Source: Ariolimax columbianus
Taxonomy: Eukaryota > Mollusca > Gastropoda > Stylommatophora > Arionidae
Reading direction: 5' to 3'
Length of the DNA: 64,000 bases
NCBI GenBank assembly: GCA_036924085.1
Contig: JAVGWX010000004.1
Coordinates: 12,219,954 to 12,283,953, forward strand
In this document: in pieces, positions 23,990 through 36,089 of the stretch
How the letters are laid out: every line of letters begins with the position of its first letter
Position numbering within the stretch: position 1 is the stretch's first letter
Translations under genes and position numbers: made by a program
The notes under the pieces: generated by a model
Told to the model about the DNA's origin: nothing
The model's database searches: none
The model's input: the letters and a program-made list of their open reading frames with translations, nothing else

Positions 23990-24232
23990 GCTAGTGGTTA
24001 AGTGACAAACTCACAACCGAAGGTGCTGGGTTCGTTCCCCCAATCACAGCACCGGCCGTCACCCGTTGAAAAAAAGCCATTAGAAAATGCAGGAGGAAGC
24101 AGACTCTTACATAAAATGTATGCCGACGTCGGATGCACTAGGCCATAAGGCGCAAAATAAAACAGTGCAACGCACACCACCTTGAGGAATAAAGAAATAA
24201 GGTGAACGAAAAAATTTTTTTAAAAAAAGAAG
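23990..24232 (+). mobile_element. tRNA-derived SINE, family A, inside repeat C
   Basis: Plus-strand copy: A box (TGGCTAGTGGTTAAGTGAC), B box (GGTTCGTTCCC), the TGCCGACGTCGGATGCAC core, GGCGCAAAATAAAACAG and an A-rich end. More mutated than the 16.4-kb copy. Confidence 0.9.
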
Positions 24233-24235
24233 GAA

Positions 24236-24655
24236 AATACTATGTTAGTAAAGAACAGTGGAAACACACTGATTTAGACAATGTTAGTCAGAGTCAAGGG
24301 AAACATACTGATCAGATTATATTAGCTAGCGTCAAGTGAAACATTCTGATCAGACAATGTTAGTCAGAGCTAAGTGAAACATTCTGATCAGACAATGTTA
24401 GTCAGAGTTAAGTGAAACATTCTGATCAGACAATGTCAGTCAGAGTTACGTGAAATATTCTGATCAGACAATGTTAGTCAGAGTTACGTGAAATATTCTG
24501 ATCAGACAATGTTAGCCAGAGTTAAATTAAACATACTGACTAGACTATGTTAGTCAGAGTTAAATTAAACATACTGATCAGACTATGTTAATCAGGGACA
24601 GGTGAAACATACTGATCAGGCAATGTAAGTTAGGGTCAGGTGAAACATACTGATA
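24236..24655. repeat. 38-bp minisatellite internal to family C
   Basis: About 11 units of CTGATCAGACAATGTTAGTC plus AGAGTTAAGTGAAACATT. Confidence 0.93.
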
Positions 24656-25299
24656 AATAAAGGGTAAAGGTCAGTACCAGGCCAACAATTGCCGCTCAGG
24701 ATGAAGATAACTCTTCCTGTACAAGGATGAAAGCGTTTATGAGGTGGGGTGGCCAGTTGCCTTCCTCGCTGCATTTACCTTCCCCAACACAAACATCAGG
24801 TAACTATTTACAGCTGGGTCAACTCGGGGAGCGGTCACACCAGGCCCAACCCACGGCCCGGATTTTGTGTACGTCAGTCCGTGAACTCAAGCCCTGGCTC
24901 GCTGTAATCCCATTCTAGTAAGCCATCTCACTGTCGTCTAGGCTACACACTCCAAAATATTCACGCTTATAAATATCCCCACCTTATTTCCAAGCAGTTC
25001 TCATTGGAGGCAGGCTACTGCATGGCTGCCTGGCTAACGAGGTGGGGCTCGGTAATGTGATCCCATAGTGGCAGGCTTACTGATGAGCCAGGAGGACGGC
25101 AGCCCAGCTTCTCAAGTACCCCTCGAGATGTTAGGAGAGTCACGGTAACCCGCCACCAAAGACAGTCGTCAAGAGTCGGCACATCCGCTAGTGACAACAA
25201 CCTTAACTTGATTATTTCGGGTTCTTGAAACAACAAGGCCGTACCTCGGTGAAAAGTAATCACATCTTTTAAAATGCCTGCTGAAGTAGTACGCACTGG

Positions 25300-26070
25300 T
25301 CGTTAGGAGTTGCAAAACAAAAACAAAAAAACTACAACACACCGCTCAGAAGAGAAAGACGAACGAAAAGACATACTGACAAAACAAAACATACTGACGT
25401 TTATATGCACTTACATATCTTTTTTTTCTAAAAAGAACCTGTTTAGCTTTAATTTTCCGTTGAAACAAACAAATTTGTCAAAAATATGTTGCACTTAAGC
25501 GCCATTTTGGACGTACGCTATTTTTCAATCGACGTCGAAACCAATGAAATGAACTAACCGAGGATATCAAACATTTGTTGTACTTCCCTCCTATTTAATG
25601 TCTTGATCTTAAAGCCTTACAATTTTTCGTTGCTGTATCACCCATTTCCTGTAGTTATTTTGAGCTATTGAGATAGCTGTCAGAGTTTAGTAACATGTTT
25701 ATGACCTCAACTGACGGATATTTCTGGCATATCCTCAATAAATACGTGTTCACCGTAGGCATTCATCGAGGTCAGGTAATAGTAAACACTTCGGCAGTTC
25801 CTTGCTTCATTCGCTGGAGATCTTATAGTGGGTGTTAGCAGATGGACATGACGATAGATTATATAGACATAGACCCAGTTGGACAAGAAATACTTAGGTA
25901 AATATATGTAGACACATAGATCAGATAAGAAGACACCAAGGTAAATATACATGAAGCACGATAGACAGAAGAAGCAGATAGACGATATGTATCCATATAT
26001 ATACATGTATGTATATAGGTAGGTAGAGTGTGGCTAGATGAATAGACAAACCGGTAGTGGTAGGTACATT
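25300..26070. other. No recognised feature
   Basis: AT-rich sequence with short A runs; nothing supported as exon or repeat. Confidence 0.4.
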
Positions 26071-26071
26071 C

Positions 26072-26074
<3 letters not shown>

Positions 26075-26126
<52 letters not shown>
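26075..26126. repeat. AT microsatellite
   Basis: Perfect (AT)n of about 50 bp running directly into the GATA tract. Confidence 0.97.
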
Positions 26127-26612
<486 letters not shown>

Positions 26613-26639
26613 AGATGGAGGGATGGAGACAGACAGGCA

Positions 26640-27720
26640 GACAGACGGATAGATTGGTAAATGTACTAAGGCCACCAGATAAATGCGCATAGTTAAGAAG
26701 TTGTAATATGTAAATAACAAGTGCAGAATACGAAGTTTATTTCCATTTTATGTGTTATTTGACAGAAGATAATAACACCATACTTCGTTATTCGATGAAG
26801 AACAGCTAGCAAGTTCTAATGAACAGTTGAGAATGAATCTTCACGTTATAGTCGAACCAGTTTCAGTGCAATCAAGTTTGAGATAGCTCCTCAAGGGTAA
26901 CAATGTATAAATAGGAAAGATGTTTCAGATATCATCTAGAAAAAAACATCGACCAAGAGCCTTTGGTACAGGGAAGACCACGTTAAACAGTCAACAAAGA
27001 CAGGTACAGGTAATAGGTACTTACGAACGGAATCTGGCCAGGCCGGAAATGTGCACATATGACGTGCGTTTACACAAGTAACAAAGCGGGAAGACTAACG
27101 CTACATGTCCGGACTCCGTTGCAGAAACCGGTGACGGTACAATTTGCTACCCTGTTAGTTTTTCCTTCCCAAGGTATGTAACTGAAACCTCGTTAGAAGG
27201 TGAAAAAAGTCTGACAGGAACATCAGATTGTCACAAATAAACTAATTGAAATGAAAAATTGCTAGCAGGAACGAACGTCAATAACAACACACATGTAAAA
27301 GACATAACTGGCACGAACGTGAACATGAAAGTAAAATATCTGCACACACATAAACACACATTCTCACATGATCATTAGAAACACCTAGAGATTCGGCATG
27401 ATCAAGGAATTTCCAAACTTTTGGATTTCAAAACAAAGCACACACACACACGATAGTTTTTTTCTTTTTTTTACACATTTGTTAGTCACATATGCAGATA
27501 ACAGTAAAGATAACACAAAACAGAACACTTCATGGAAATAAACACGTGGCTTAAAATAATCCTTCCAAATATAAATTAGAAATAGGAGAGAACGTAAAGG
27601 TCAAAAGAACACCCCGTAGACAAACAAGTCAGAAAAAGTGAATGTACTAGGCATAGAAGAGCATAGTTTGGTAACGACTATTTTCTCTTGTAGTCTCTTC
27701 ATAGCTTTCAGAATAATAGT
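26640..27720. other. No recognised feature
   Basis: Sequence between the GATA tract and the LINE cluster, with a short CA run near 27440. No supported exon. Confidence 0.4.
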
Positions 27721-27724
27721 GTCT

Positions 27725-28090
27725 TAAGTCCAGTCAATCATAAACCAGGTCAAACAAGGGTGTATGCTGACCCCAGCGCTCTTTAGTATGGTATTTACTG
27801 CCGCAATCCTTCTGCTAAGCATGGCTGTGCCCCTGGCGTACATATCAGTCAGATACAGGACAGGTGGCTTAATCTGAGACGAATGAGATCTCTCATTAAG
27901 GTGAAATAAGCAGCCATATTGCAACCCTTATTTATAACCAGTGTGCCGTGCCATTTACGTTTCGCAGAATGTCAGCAAACCAACAAAAATGAAAATGTTG
28001 AGAATCTCCCGTGGCAGCATACGGCTAAAACATAAGGACAGTTACCCAAACCTCAAGGAAGAGAATTGAGTCCTTTGAGTCAAAATGTTA
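27725..28090 (+). mobile_element. LINE reverse-transcriptase core fragment
   Basis: Encodes VKQGCMLTPALFSMVFTAAI, the RT motif B region, then YISVRYRTGGLI before stops. It is in the same orientation as the C-terminal fragment at 28100 and may be the same insertion with an internal deletion. Confidence 0.8.
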
Positions 28091-28099
28091 TATTAGGAT

Positions 28100-28560
28100 C
28101 CTCAGATCCAAAAACATGTAGAATTGAGACATTCGATAACAGTTGGTCACATAAACTCCACTACGAACAGAAAACTGAAGTACTTTGGCCACATCAAAAG
28201 ACACAACGGTCTTGAGAGAACAGTAATGGAAGATATGGTGCCGGGAAAAAGACAGACCAAGAAGGCGATGGCACCAAGAAGGCGATGGCACCAAGAAGGC
28301 GACGACACCAAGAAGGCGATGGCACCAAGAAGGCGATGGCACCAAGAAGGCGACGCCACCAAGAAGGCGACGACACGAAGAAGGCGATGACACCAAGAAG
28401 GCGATGACACCAAGAAGGCGACGACACCAAGAAGGCGACGACACCAAGATGTCAAGGAATGCTTGGCATGACTCTGGAGCAGGCTGGAGATTTGGCAAGA
28501 GGGAGTTTTTTTCAGACGGGCTGTGATGGGAGCGATTGTCTGCAAGTGACATCTACATGA
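28100..28560 (+). mobile_element. LINE C-terminal fragment interrupted by its own expanded repeat
   Basis: Left of the array it encodes RKLKYFGHIKRHNGLERTVM and MVPGKRQTKK. Right of it come a DVKE-like remnant, LGMTLEQAGDLARG and, after a frameshift, FFRRAVMGAI. These are contiguous in related LINEs, so the array at 28257-28452 is an insertion by local duplication. Confidence 0.87.
28257..28452. repeat. 17-bp minisatellite inside LINE code
   Basis: About 11.5 units of AAGAAGGCGATGGCACC. In frame this reads RRRWHQ, the peptide expected at this point of the LINE C-terminus; shifting frames give KKAMAP and EGDDT. Confidence 0.95.
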
Positions 28561-28569
28561 TGATTGGAC

Positions 28570-29485
28570 ATTAACACTTGCTCAGAACAGAATATGCAGG
28601 CCATAGTGAGTGAGTTTCCAACATCTAATTTGGTCTTACACCAACACAAGGAACAATTAAAATAATATTTCTCCTTGCTGACTGACAGCATTGCTATGAA
28701 CCAAACATTACTATACATGGTAAACATCTACAAGCAGTTGATAGTTTTATTTACCTAGGTACTATCCGATCAGAAAATCGAATACCAACTCAGATACCCC
28801 ACATCATTACCAAGACTAGTGCAGCATATGGAAGACTGCGAGCAAATATTTGGGACCAACATCGTTGTCACGAAGTTAAAGATTTATCATCCTGAAGTGC
28901 TAGCCACCCATCCACACGACGGTGAAACATTGACTGTCTATATCACACATGTCAGGAAACGTAACACATTTCAAATGGGACGTCTCTGAAGCTGTTGAGT
29001 ATTAGCTGGCAGGATAAAGAACAAAACCGTTCTTCAACAGGACATGACTCTCGAGCAGCCACATGCTGCTGCAGGGGAACCAAGTCAGATGGACTGACCA
29101 TACTGTGGACATGCCCGATAAATGTCTCCATAAGTAGGTGCTGTACAGTGAGCTCAGTACAAGAAAGAGGTCATTAGTGTGTGGCAGAAAAAACGATATA
29201 ATGACATTGAACGTATCTCTCAACAGTTTAAACATTGTCCTCTCCCTAGCGAGGTATGAACAGGACCGCTCTGTTTCGCGCAGTACCATCAGATAAGGTG
29301 CTCATATAATTGATCGGAAGGCGATTACTGAAGTTTAACGAAAATGCAATGTGTGAAGCACACAATATGCAACAGCTTCAACAACCGAATCCAATTATGT
29401 GCAGTAGGGCCTGTCTCACCAGGATAGGTCTCTACAGCCATATGCGAGGACACGTGACAATACAAGTCTGAAGCTGTCGGTATCT
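28570..29485 (+). mobile_element. Degenerate LINE RT C-terminus with zinc-finger end
   Basis: Fragments in shifting frames: FTYLGTIRSENRIPTQIP, SAAYGRL, SISWQDKEQN, VRWTDHTVDMPDKCLHK and a closing RACLTRIGLYSHMRGHV. Order and motifs follow a full RT C-terminal region with a RIGL zinc finger. Many stops. Confidence 0.83.
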
Positions 29486-29509
29486 TCGTTTGCGTTGGGC
29501 AATTGGCTT

Positions 29510-29862
29510 GGCTTCGTTCGTTCTCAATCTCCCGCTACCAAGCCCTGAAAGAGCTTAAGTAGCAGAATGTAGTCAAGAGAACGGAATGCGTTGTGTCTTA
29601 GTTTACAGCTTGACTGCGATATTTGCACAATTCGGTCGAACACATCCGACTTCAGCAAGCATTTTTTGAGTACCGGGTCAGCATTCCCTCTTCGATCCCT
29701 TCTACTTAGCCAGTCTGCCCCGCTGCAGCCTGTTATCCAGGACCACCGCATGGAGGTGTAGAAGGGTCTTGGCAGCTTTGGTTCACTGGCCCTGATGCTA
29801 GCAGTCAGCTATGGGTCGCTGACCACTGCTGCTCATGCGCTGCTCAGCATCTTGATCCCCGA
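29510..29862 (-). mobile_element. Dispersed repeat family B, full-length-like copy
   Basis: Aligns along its length to 17940-18310, with TTGCTGAAGTCGGATGTGTT, GCAAATATCGCAGTCAAGCT and GGCTTGGTAGCGGGAGATTG on the minus strand. It lacks an obvious GAA tail here and abuts the LINE end at 29485. Confidence 0.8.
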
Positions 29863-30329
29863 TGGGCAATTATTATTTAAATACGTGCACACTACACGAT
29901 AGTCATTACAGAGTACTTCCACGTGAGCTGCCTCAGCAGGCTGATAAAGAATCATGTGTCCATCATGCATACGTTAGTGATGGATAGGAATTACATTTTG
30001 AAATCAATCAATGACCGGCTGTTAGATGAGGACCCTGCAATAGATGAAGCAGCAATCCACAGGCTGCAAAGTTTCGACACTAAACGAGTTTCGAGCGGAG
30101 TTAGAGCGCATGAGAGGACGGAGCAGGAGAGTGTACAACTAGCGAGCTACAGGGACCATTAGCGTCCATACTCTGCGTCATTTGCTGAGAGAGAGACTGA
30201 GCACCTATGGGTATGCTCAGAGTGCAGTGACGTTGATTATTAGAAACAGAAACAGATTAGCTGACAAGATGAAGTATCAAGGTCAGCAGATATCAAATAA
30301 CAAGACTCTCGAGCATCGATACTCTTCGG

Positions 30330-30720
30330 GTCAGAGTCCAGGTCAGTTTGAGTGGACATGTTGTTCGTGTGCCCGGTGACTGCCTCCCTAAGCAGCTACT
30401 GTACACAGCGAGCGCATGCCAGACAATAGCGCATCGGAAGAAGGGAACACAATATACACAGACGTAACATGTGTCTCTGAAGAGTTGAGTTCGCTGCCTG
30501 TGAGATGCTTGCTCTGGACCACTCAACCTGGTGCACTACCATTACACAATGTGATCGAGTGGCAGAGAAAAGATTCATCTCTGGGTTGCAAAAACAGCGA
30601 TCTGTATAAACTACCGGCGCCATCAACCTGTGTCCTGCGTGCTGTAAAGTGTGCCGCGATAAGATAGGACTGACAAATTATATATAGTGGCATCTGACTA
30701 CACGTAATAACTCCAAGAGG
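30330..30720 (+). mobile_element. LINE C-terminal fragment with zinc-finger end
   Basis: Contains fragments like VDMLFVCPVTAS / LPKQLLYTASA in shifted frames, then VIEWQRKDSSLGCKNSD and CPACCKVCRDKIGLTNYI. The last is the Cys-rich RIGL motif that ends this LINE type. Confidence 0.72.
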
Positions 30721-30786
30721 AACAGGCATGATTCCTTCTGGTGAGATCGTGTACGGATCATATAGTTAACTCTTCGCATCTTAGTA

Positions 30787-31319
30787 TGAGGCGTGTTCAA
30801 ATAAAACCGGACCAAACTGCAATAAGTGAACATACGTACGATGCGCGTGATGACGTATCTTCTGGTGTAAACAGCACAAGCGACCAGTTGGCATTCATCG
30901 CAGATTGCAGGCAGTATATGGTGACAAAGGTGTGTAGAAGACAAAAGTAAAGAACTGGACAACGATGTTTGAGGAAGGACGTGAGTTAACGCAACAATAT
31001 GCACTTGACCTGGTCTAGGAAGATCTTTCGTTAACTCACGTTATAAACTCACTCTCATTCTGGAATGAATGTCAACTGGTTGACATCCTTCAGCTGTTAG
31101 AAACCGAATAACCGTTCGCTCATAAACTGTGGACGGATTCCATATCACACCCTCCATGGTTTCAACGGTCTGCTGAGAAAACTATGAGTCAGAGGATAAT
31201 GAAATTCTGCAAACTTCATGGCTGGTATGTGGTGTTTATACCAGAAGTGCCGTTATCATGCGCATCGTACATATGTTTACTTGTTGCAGTTTGGTCCGGT
31301 GTCATTTAAACACATCTCG
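30787..31319. mobile_element. Foldback element from two mariner-like 5' ends (copy 1)
   Basis: The terminal inverted repeats begin GAGGCGTGTTCAAATAAAAC on the left and match the reverse of AAACACATCTCGTA on the right. TA flanks both sides. Both arms carry pieces of the same transposase N-terminus in opposite orientation. The right arm includes MEGVIWNPST and VIRFLTAEGCQPVDIHS-like code on the minus strand; the left arm has an internal deletion. Confidence 0.85.
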
Positions 31320-31399
31320 TAGAAAAAACTATTGAATAGAAAACATCCCCGTACGCCAAATTTATTCACTACGAAATGAATTTAGCAACGTGGATCGAC

Positions 31400-31660
31400 A
31401 CACTCTTTGGGAAAGAGGCAGGGGATGGTGAGGAATGAAGACCAGTTGGAAAGGAGCCAACAACAGCCACTGGAACAACACATTTAAAGAAGAAAATGGG
31501 GCTGGATAGGACATACGCTGATGAAGGCTAATCTAATATAGCTATGCAGGTTCTCACATGAAATCCTCGAGGCAAGCATAAATCTGGCGGATAACGAAAA
31601 CATCTGCAAAGAAACGTTATCAACATTGGCGTTAAAAAGATGTAACTAAGTCAACAAGAT
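31400..31660 (+). mobile_element. LINE 3' coding fragment (GWIGHTLRK type)
   Basis: Shifting frames give LWERGRGW, NNSHWNNTFKEENGAG (related to IRRRKWGWIGHTL) and a PRGKHKSGG-like segment. Heavily decayed. Confidence 0.7.
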
Positions 31661-31709
31661 GAAGCTGTCCAATAGAATGAAGAATCGAAAGCAGAGAGAG
31701 AACCACGAA

Positions 31710-31745
31710 GAGAGAGAGAGAGAGAGTTAGAGAGAGAAAGAGATG
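31710..31745. repeat. GA microsatellite
   Basis: (GA)n run with two interruptions. Confidence 0.9.
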
Positions 31746-31904
31746 TAAGTAGCATAGTTTAGGCACACGCTAAGAATGTAGTCAAATATGCACCAGCGTA
31801 GAACCCACCAAAGATGAAGAAAATGTGGACCAATGAGAAATCTGGAAACTGACATGATTCAATGACCGTAATTAACAGCTATATAGCAAAATTCTAACAG
31901 GACG

Positions 31905-32350
31905 AAGAATGCTTATCTTATCTAGCGGCAGAATAAGACAGCATTATCTTATCTAGAAGATAGAACATCACATAATTATATTATCTAGTGGACAGTACTA
32001 GGCCTTTCTATCTTATCTAGCGATAATTACTAGGCATGCCTTCATTATCTTGCGACCAGGTCAAGACTTGCTTATCTTATCTAGCGAACTTATATAACGA
32101 CAGGACAAGACATGTCCATCCATGTAGCAACCATGACTAGACATGCGTATCTTATCTAGCAACCAGAGCAAGGTCTGCCAATCTTATCTAACCGCCAGGA
32201 CTAGACATGTGTCTAGAGACCAGACATGCATATCTTATCTAGCAACCAGGATTAGACATGTGTCTAGAGACCAGGTATGCTTATCTTATCTAGCAACTAG
32301 GATTAGACATGTGTCTAGAGACCAGGCATTCTTATCTTATATCCATGTCG
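31905..32350. repeat. TATCTTATCTAG-based array with ~51-bp units at the right
   Basis: Repeats of CTTATCTTATCTAGC at irregular spacing on the left. They settle into 51-bp units (TATCTTATCTAGCAACCAGG, ATTAGACATGTGTCTAGAGA, CCAGGTATGCT) at 32140-32345. Confidence 0.85.
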
Positions 32351-32877
32351 CTCGTGGCAAAGCATAATTCCATAGCAGTGAGTCCTATAATGACGTATGC
32401 ACCAAATCATTCTCTATGTTCATGCAGTGCTTGTTTCTGTAGGATTGTGCCTTATATGATTATGCCCACATCTTCTTGAATCACATTCTGCAACATTATT
32501 GGAAGGTTACATGCGTCCTATTCCTTGTTCCCAGGGATTAACAGTAGAAGGCACGCTGTGGGAACTATAATCTATAACCTTTATCAAAAGTAGTTGATAT
32601 TTCAAATAGAAAGACAGTAATAAAGAACGGGAGGTTATATAAGGTGTCAAGTAAATGAGTTCAATAATGTAAAACAAAAAGAAGGAAGAAGGAAAAAAAA
32701 TGACCAGATATTAGCGAAGGTCATGAATGGAGGTCATTATAGCCAACGCCAACCGGCAGGCACCTGCTGATGATGACTACGAAGACGGACACTAAATATG
32801 CAAGATGAATCAGCTGTTACATTTATTTTGCAATTGAAAAGTTAAAACATGCACAGTTGGGAAAACAAATAACTTAC

Positions 32878-33486
32878 CGTTGGCTGAATATTTATCTGAG
32901 AGTCTCCGGTGATGGTCATTTCCGGTCCCAGTGAACGAGAATTTTGTAAATCCCCACGTGCTAGTCTTACATTAGCGCTCGTGGCGGCTTCGTGTTGTTT
33001 TTTCTCAGAGTGTCTCTCCAGAGTTCTACCAACCTGGAATGTAGGCTCATCAGAGGTGTCGAGACCCAGGTTCAAACTCAATTTACTGAACTCACTGCTC
33101 TCATCAACTCGACCATCAGAAACGTGGTCCATGTTCCGGGCATCGAAACTGCGGTCCTGGCTGCGATCTCGACTACTATCATCGAAACTTCGGTCTGCCA
33201 GCATTCCACCTCTGACAGTGGTCATGTGATTTCTATATTTATCCCCTTTCAGGGACGTATTTTCCAGAACTGTGACTTCCCGTGTGGAAAATCGTTCAGA
33301 CCTGTCAAAGCTGCGTTCAAAGTAGTTTGCACTTCCAGGCGACGCCTGGTAGGAGACGTCAAAGCTGCGATTCATGTTGTGAGGTTTCTGAGCGACCAGC
33401 AGATGTTTTTGATCGTACAGCTCCAGCGAGTCGGACAGCTCAAATCTTGTGTTTAAATGTCCGGACATGTAAATGTGTCTACTTTC
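32878..33486 (-). CDS. Unrecognised exon with RSFD repeats (203 codons)
   Basis: An open block of 609 bp between a plausible acceptor (GGGCGCCTAG) and a strong donor (CCAACG|GTAAGT), phase 0 at both ends. An internal Met six codons in (MSGHLNTRFELSDSLELYDQ) could be a start if this is a first exon. The product is polar, low in hydrophobics and rich in Ser, Asp and Arg. It carries four RSFD motifs (RSFDVS, RSFDRS, RSFDDS, RSFDAR), so it is probably disordered. It is not built from DNA tandem repeats and matches none of the mobile elements here. I do not recognise the family. Its phases do not fit directly between the tensin exons at 56.7 and 2.1 kb, so it is either part of an alternative transcript with further exons or a separate gene within the intron. 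Confidence 0.6.
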
Positions 33487-33929
33487 CTAGGCGCCCAGAA
33501 GATTGTAAGTCAGTGAACGGAACGGCAGAAGCTTACACACAATTCTCAGAAATCTTGAAATCTCACCAAAGTAACAAATTAAATTGATAGTTCAACTCAC
33601 TGAAATATTTAATTATGAAAATTGTATTAATTAAATTGGACGTATATAATTGAAAAATTCAAGAGGCACACACTGATGCACCTGGAAGGTGAAAGAAAGG
33701 GATTGGTAACCAGATTCATACACGGATATGGCGCCATGTTAGTGGCTTCATCTGCAACTAATCAATTGGTTGCAATCCGAAAACGTCAGTGATAGGAATG
33801 CTATTAGCCTAGCATAGCATAGCCCACGCGCACGCACGCACGCACACACACACACATATTCATTCATTAACTTCGCGCGGCACTACATCGGGTTTCGAAC
33901 ACACATTTTTATTATTTTAGGATTGCCCT

Positions 33930-34140
33930 GATATAGGAATATCGTTGCGGCCGTGGACACAGACTACCACTATGCAGCCTGGCAAAGGGATTAGGGATCG
34001 AAGAGGAAAGACAAACCCGATCCCAAAGATACCGTGCTGAAATCGGATGCACCGTTCAGAAAGTCGCAGATATCCCAGTCTCGTTGTAACCAACGACACA
34101 AGTCACAAACATCCTTTTCATGATGAACACCTAAGAAAGA
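33930..34140 (+). mobile_element. Dispersed repeat family D copy
   Basis: Shares ATCGAAGAGGAAAGACAAAC and GTGCTGAAATCGGATGCACC with other repeats. It continues GCAGATATCCCAGTCTCGTT, resembling family B's GCAAATATCGCAGTCAAGCT. Confidence 0.6.
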
Positions 34141-34589
34141 AGAACCAATGGACACAACTTAGGTAGCAACAAAATCACACAATTTCTTTACGCCTCTAAA
34201 TATACATATTTATTTGTATAGTCTATTATGTCATTTTGTTATACGTTGCTTTATGTATTTCGGAACTATTCCCTGACTGTAAAATCATGTTTGCTCAGAA
34301 AGCGTTGTGTTGAGATACCCAGTGAATACTCTAGCACTGACTCGGTCTGTTCAATGTCTAATACAATTAAAATACATAAACTAGGAGGCAAAAACACACA
34401 CAAAGTCACAGCAACACATCACTAATAGGCCAAGAATGCCAATGAACTCTCCCGCAATCTAACTTGCTGCACGGTTTACCAACTGATGTCTAAAGACAAG
34501 AGCATGTTTGTATGTTGGTTTGTCTACCAACAAATATCCGAAATAGAGGACGAAACAGAGTGCACATAAACAGACAAGCACAAACATCA

Positions 34590-34960
34590 AACTAGAAACT
34601 ATTCACAAATATCCTATCATCAAACTAGAAACTATTCACAAATATACTATCATCAAACTAGAAACGAGTGATTATTTTCACAAATATCCTATCATCAAAC
34701 TAGAAACTATTCACAAATATCCTATCATCAAACTAGAAACGAGTGATTATTTTCACAAATATCCTATCATCAAACTAGAAACTATTCACAAATATCCTAT
34801 CATCAAACTAGAAACTATTCACAAATATCCTATCATCAAACTAGAAACTATTCACAAATATCCTATCATCAAACTAGAAACGAGTGATTATTTTCACAAA
34901 TATCCTATCATCAAACTAGAAACCGTTGTTTATTTTCACAAATATCCTTTCAACGAAAAG
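34590..34960. repeat. 33/42-bp minisatellite
   Basis: Units of CATCAAACTAGAAACTATTC plus ACAAATATCCTAT, alternating irregularly with a 42-bp form carrying AAACGAGTGATTATTTTC. No unique spacers. Confidence 0.95.
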
Positions 34961-35324
34961 GCTCCCCGTAGAGAGTACCATATATCATCTCTGACACGAT
35001 CGTTTCATGTGGCGACAACCTGCTTCACTGACATCTGTCACAAATGATTTAGTCAAATACACGACAAACGAAACGTTAGCCCATCGCCTACTGAAGGCAG
35101 GAGTTCCCTCCCTACACAGTTAAAGGAGTTTCAAGTACGCCACTTGTGTTAAGTGAATGACCTCCGTGTAGACGAGCTTACTATTAAAATCACAGCCCCG
35201 ACCTTTGTGACAGAAAAAAGGACAATCCTATTTTGGTAGGTTTCAGTATCTAGCTGGTTTAGTTTGAAAACCTGCAGGAGGAAGCACTCACAAAGAAACA
35301 ATTGTTGAACCACGGACATCCATA

Positions 35325-35670
35325 GTTGACCTGCTGGAGAGGAGCGGCGACTAACGTCTGTTCAGACAAAACATACTGATAAGGCAATGCCAGTCAGGTC
35401 CAGGTAAACGTACTGACCAAGACTCCGCCTCACCTCCGTGCAGTTCTTACTGGACACAGGCTGATTCCAGTCTAGCTAACTAGGTGGTGATCGATGTGAT
35501 TCCCGCAGTAGACAGGGTAACGCAGGTGAAGTCAAGCATAGCCCGCTGACATGGAGGACCCTAGTCCATCTTCACCAACACGCTCGGGATGTGAGGCAAG
35601 CTACTGCAACCTGCCACTTAACGCCCTTTTCAGGCCGCACGGAAGAGGCTCCTCATCGTGGGCATTCAAC
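35325..35670 (+). mobile_element. Dispersed repeat family C copy
   Basis: Starts GGAGAGGAGCGGCGACTAAC, has about two internal repeat units and ends AACGCCCTTTTCAGGCCGCA and GTGGGCATTCAAC. The best-preserved compact copy. Confidence 0.72.
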
Positions 35671-36089
35671 AAAAACAAACACTGCAGATTTTTTCGATCG
35701 CAAATGGCTGCTGAGTCGACTTAGACTAAAAGAGAAATTGGTAACAGAGCAAGTCTGGAGAGAATAGGTGGTCGGGGATGCTGACCCCATCACCCCTAGT
35801 GTGACGTTAGCCAAGATAATACGAACTTTAAACCATATTCCCAATATGCCACGTTGGCATATTGAGCGGGATCTTTTCTTTCAGATCAAAGTTCGCGAGT
35901 GTGATCAGTAAGTTATCGATATAATAATCCAATAAATGGTATCCGCTGACTATGAGCAATTATATATATAGGGTTACCATTTACTGACAAAGTTGTATAG
36001 TCAAGCTTCTACAAATCAAAGGTCAAAACACGTCGAAATTATAACATATTAATAGAGAAAGAAGAGGGGTTCACGTAAAAGTCACATAA

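Larger units (their letters stand above)
23845..25200 (+). mobile_element. Dispersed repeat family C, long copy interrupted by a SINE
   Basis: Starts GGAGAGGAGACTAGCATCGG and enters the internal 38-bp repeat. It is split by SINE A (23990-24232), resumes the 38-bp repeat to 24655 and ends near 25160 with CAGGCTACTGCATGGCTGCC, CTCAAGTACCCC and AACCCGCCACCAAAG. The segment 24660-24950 is not in other copies and may be another insertion. Confidence 0.65.

Noticed and set aside
34590..34960. Regular 33/42-bp repeats considered as a CRISPR-like array
   Set aside because: Units are contiguous with no unique spacers, and the context is eukaryotic.
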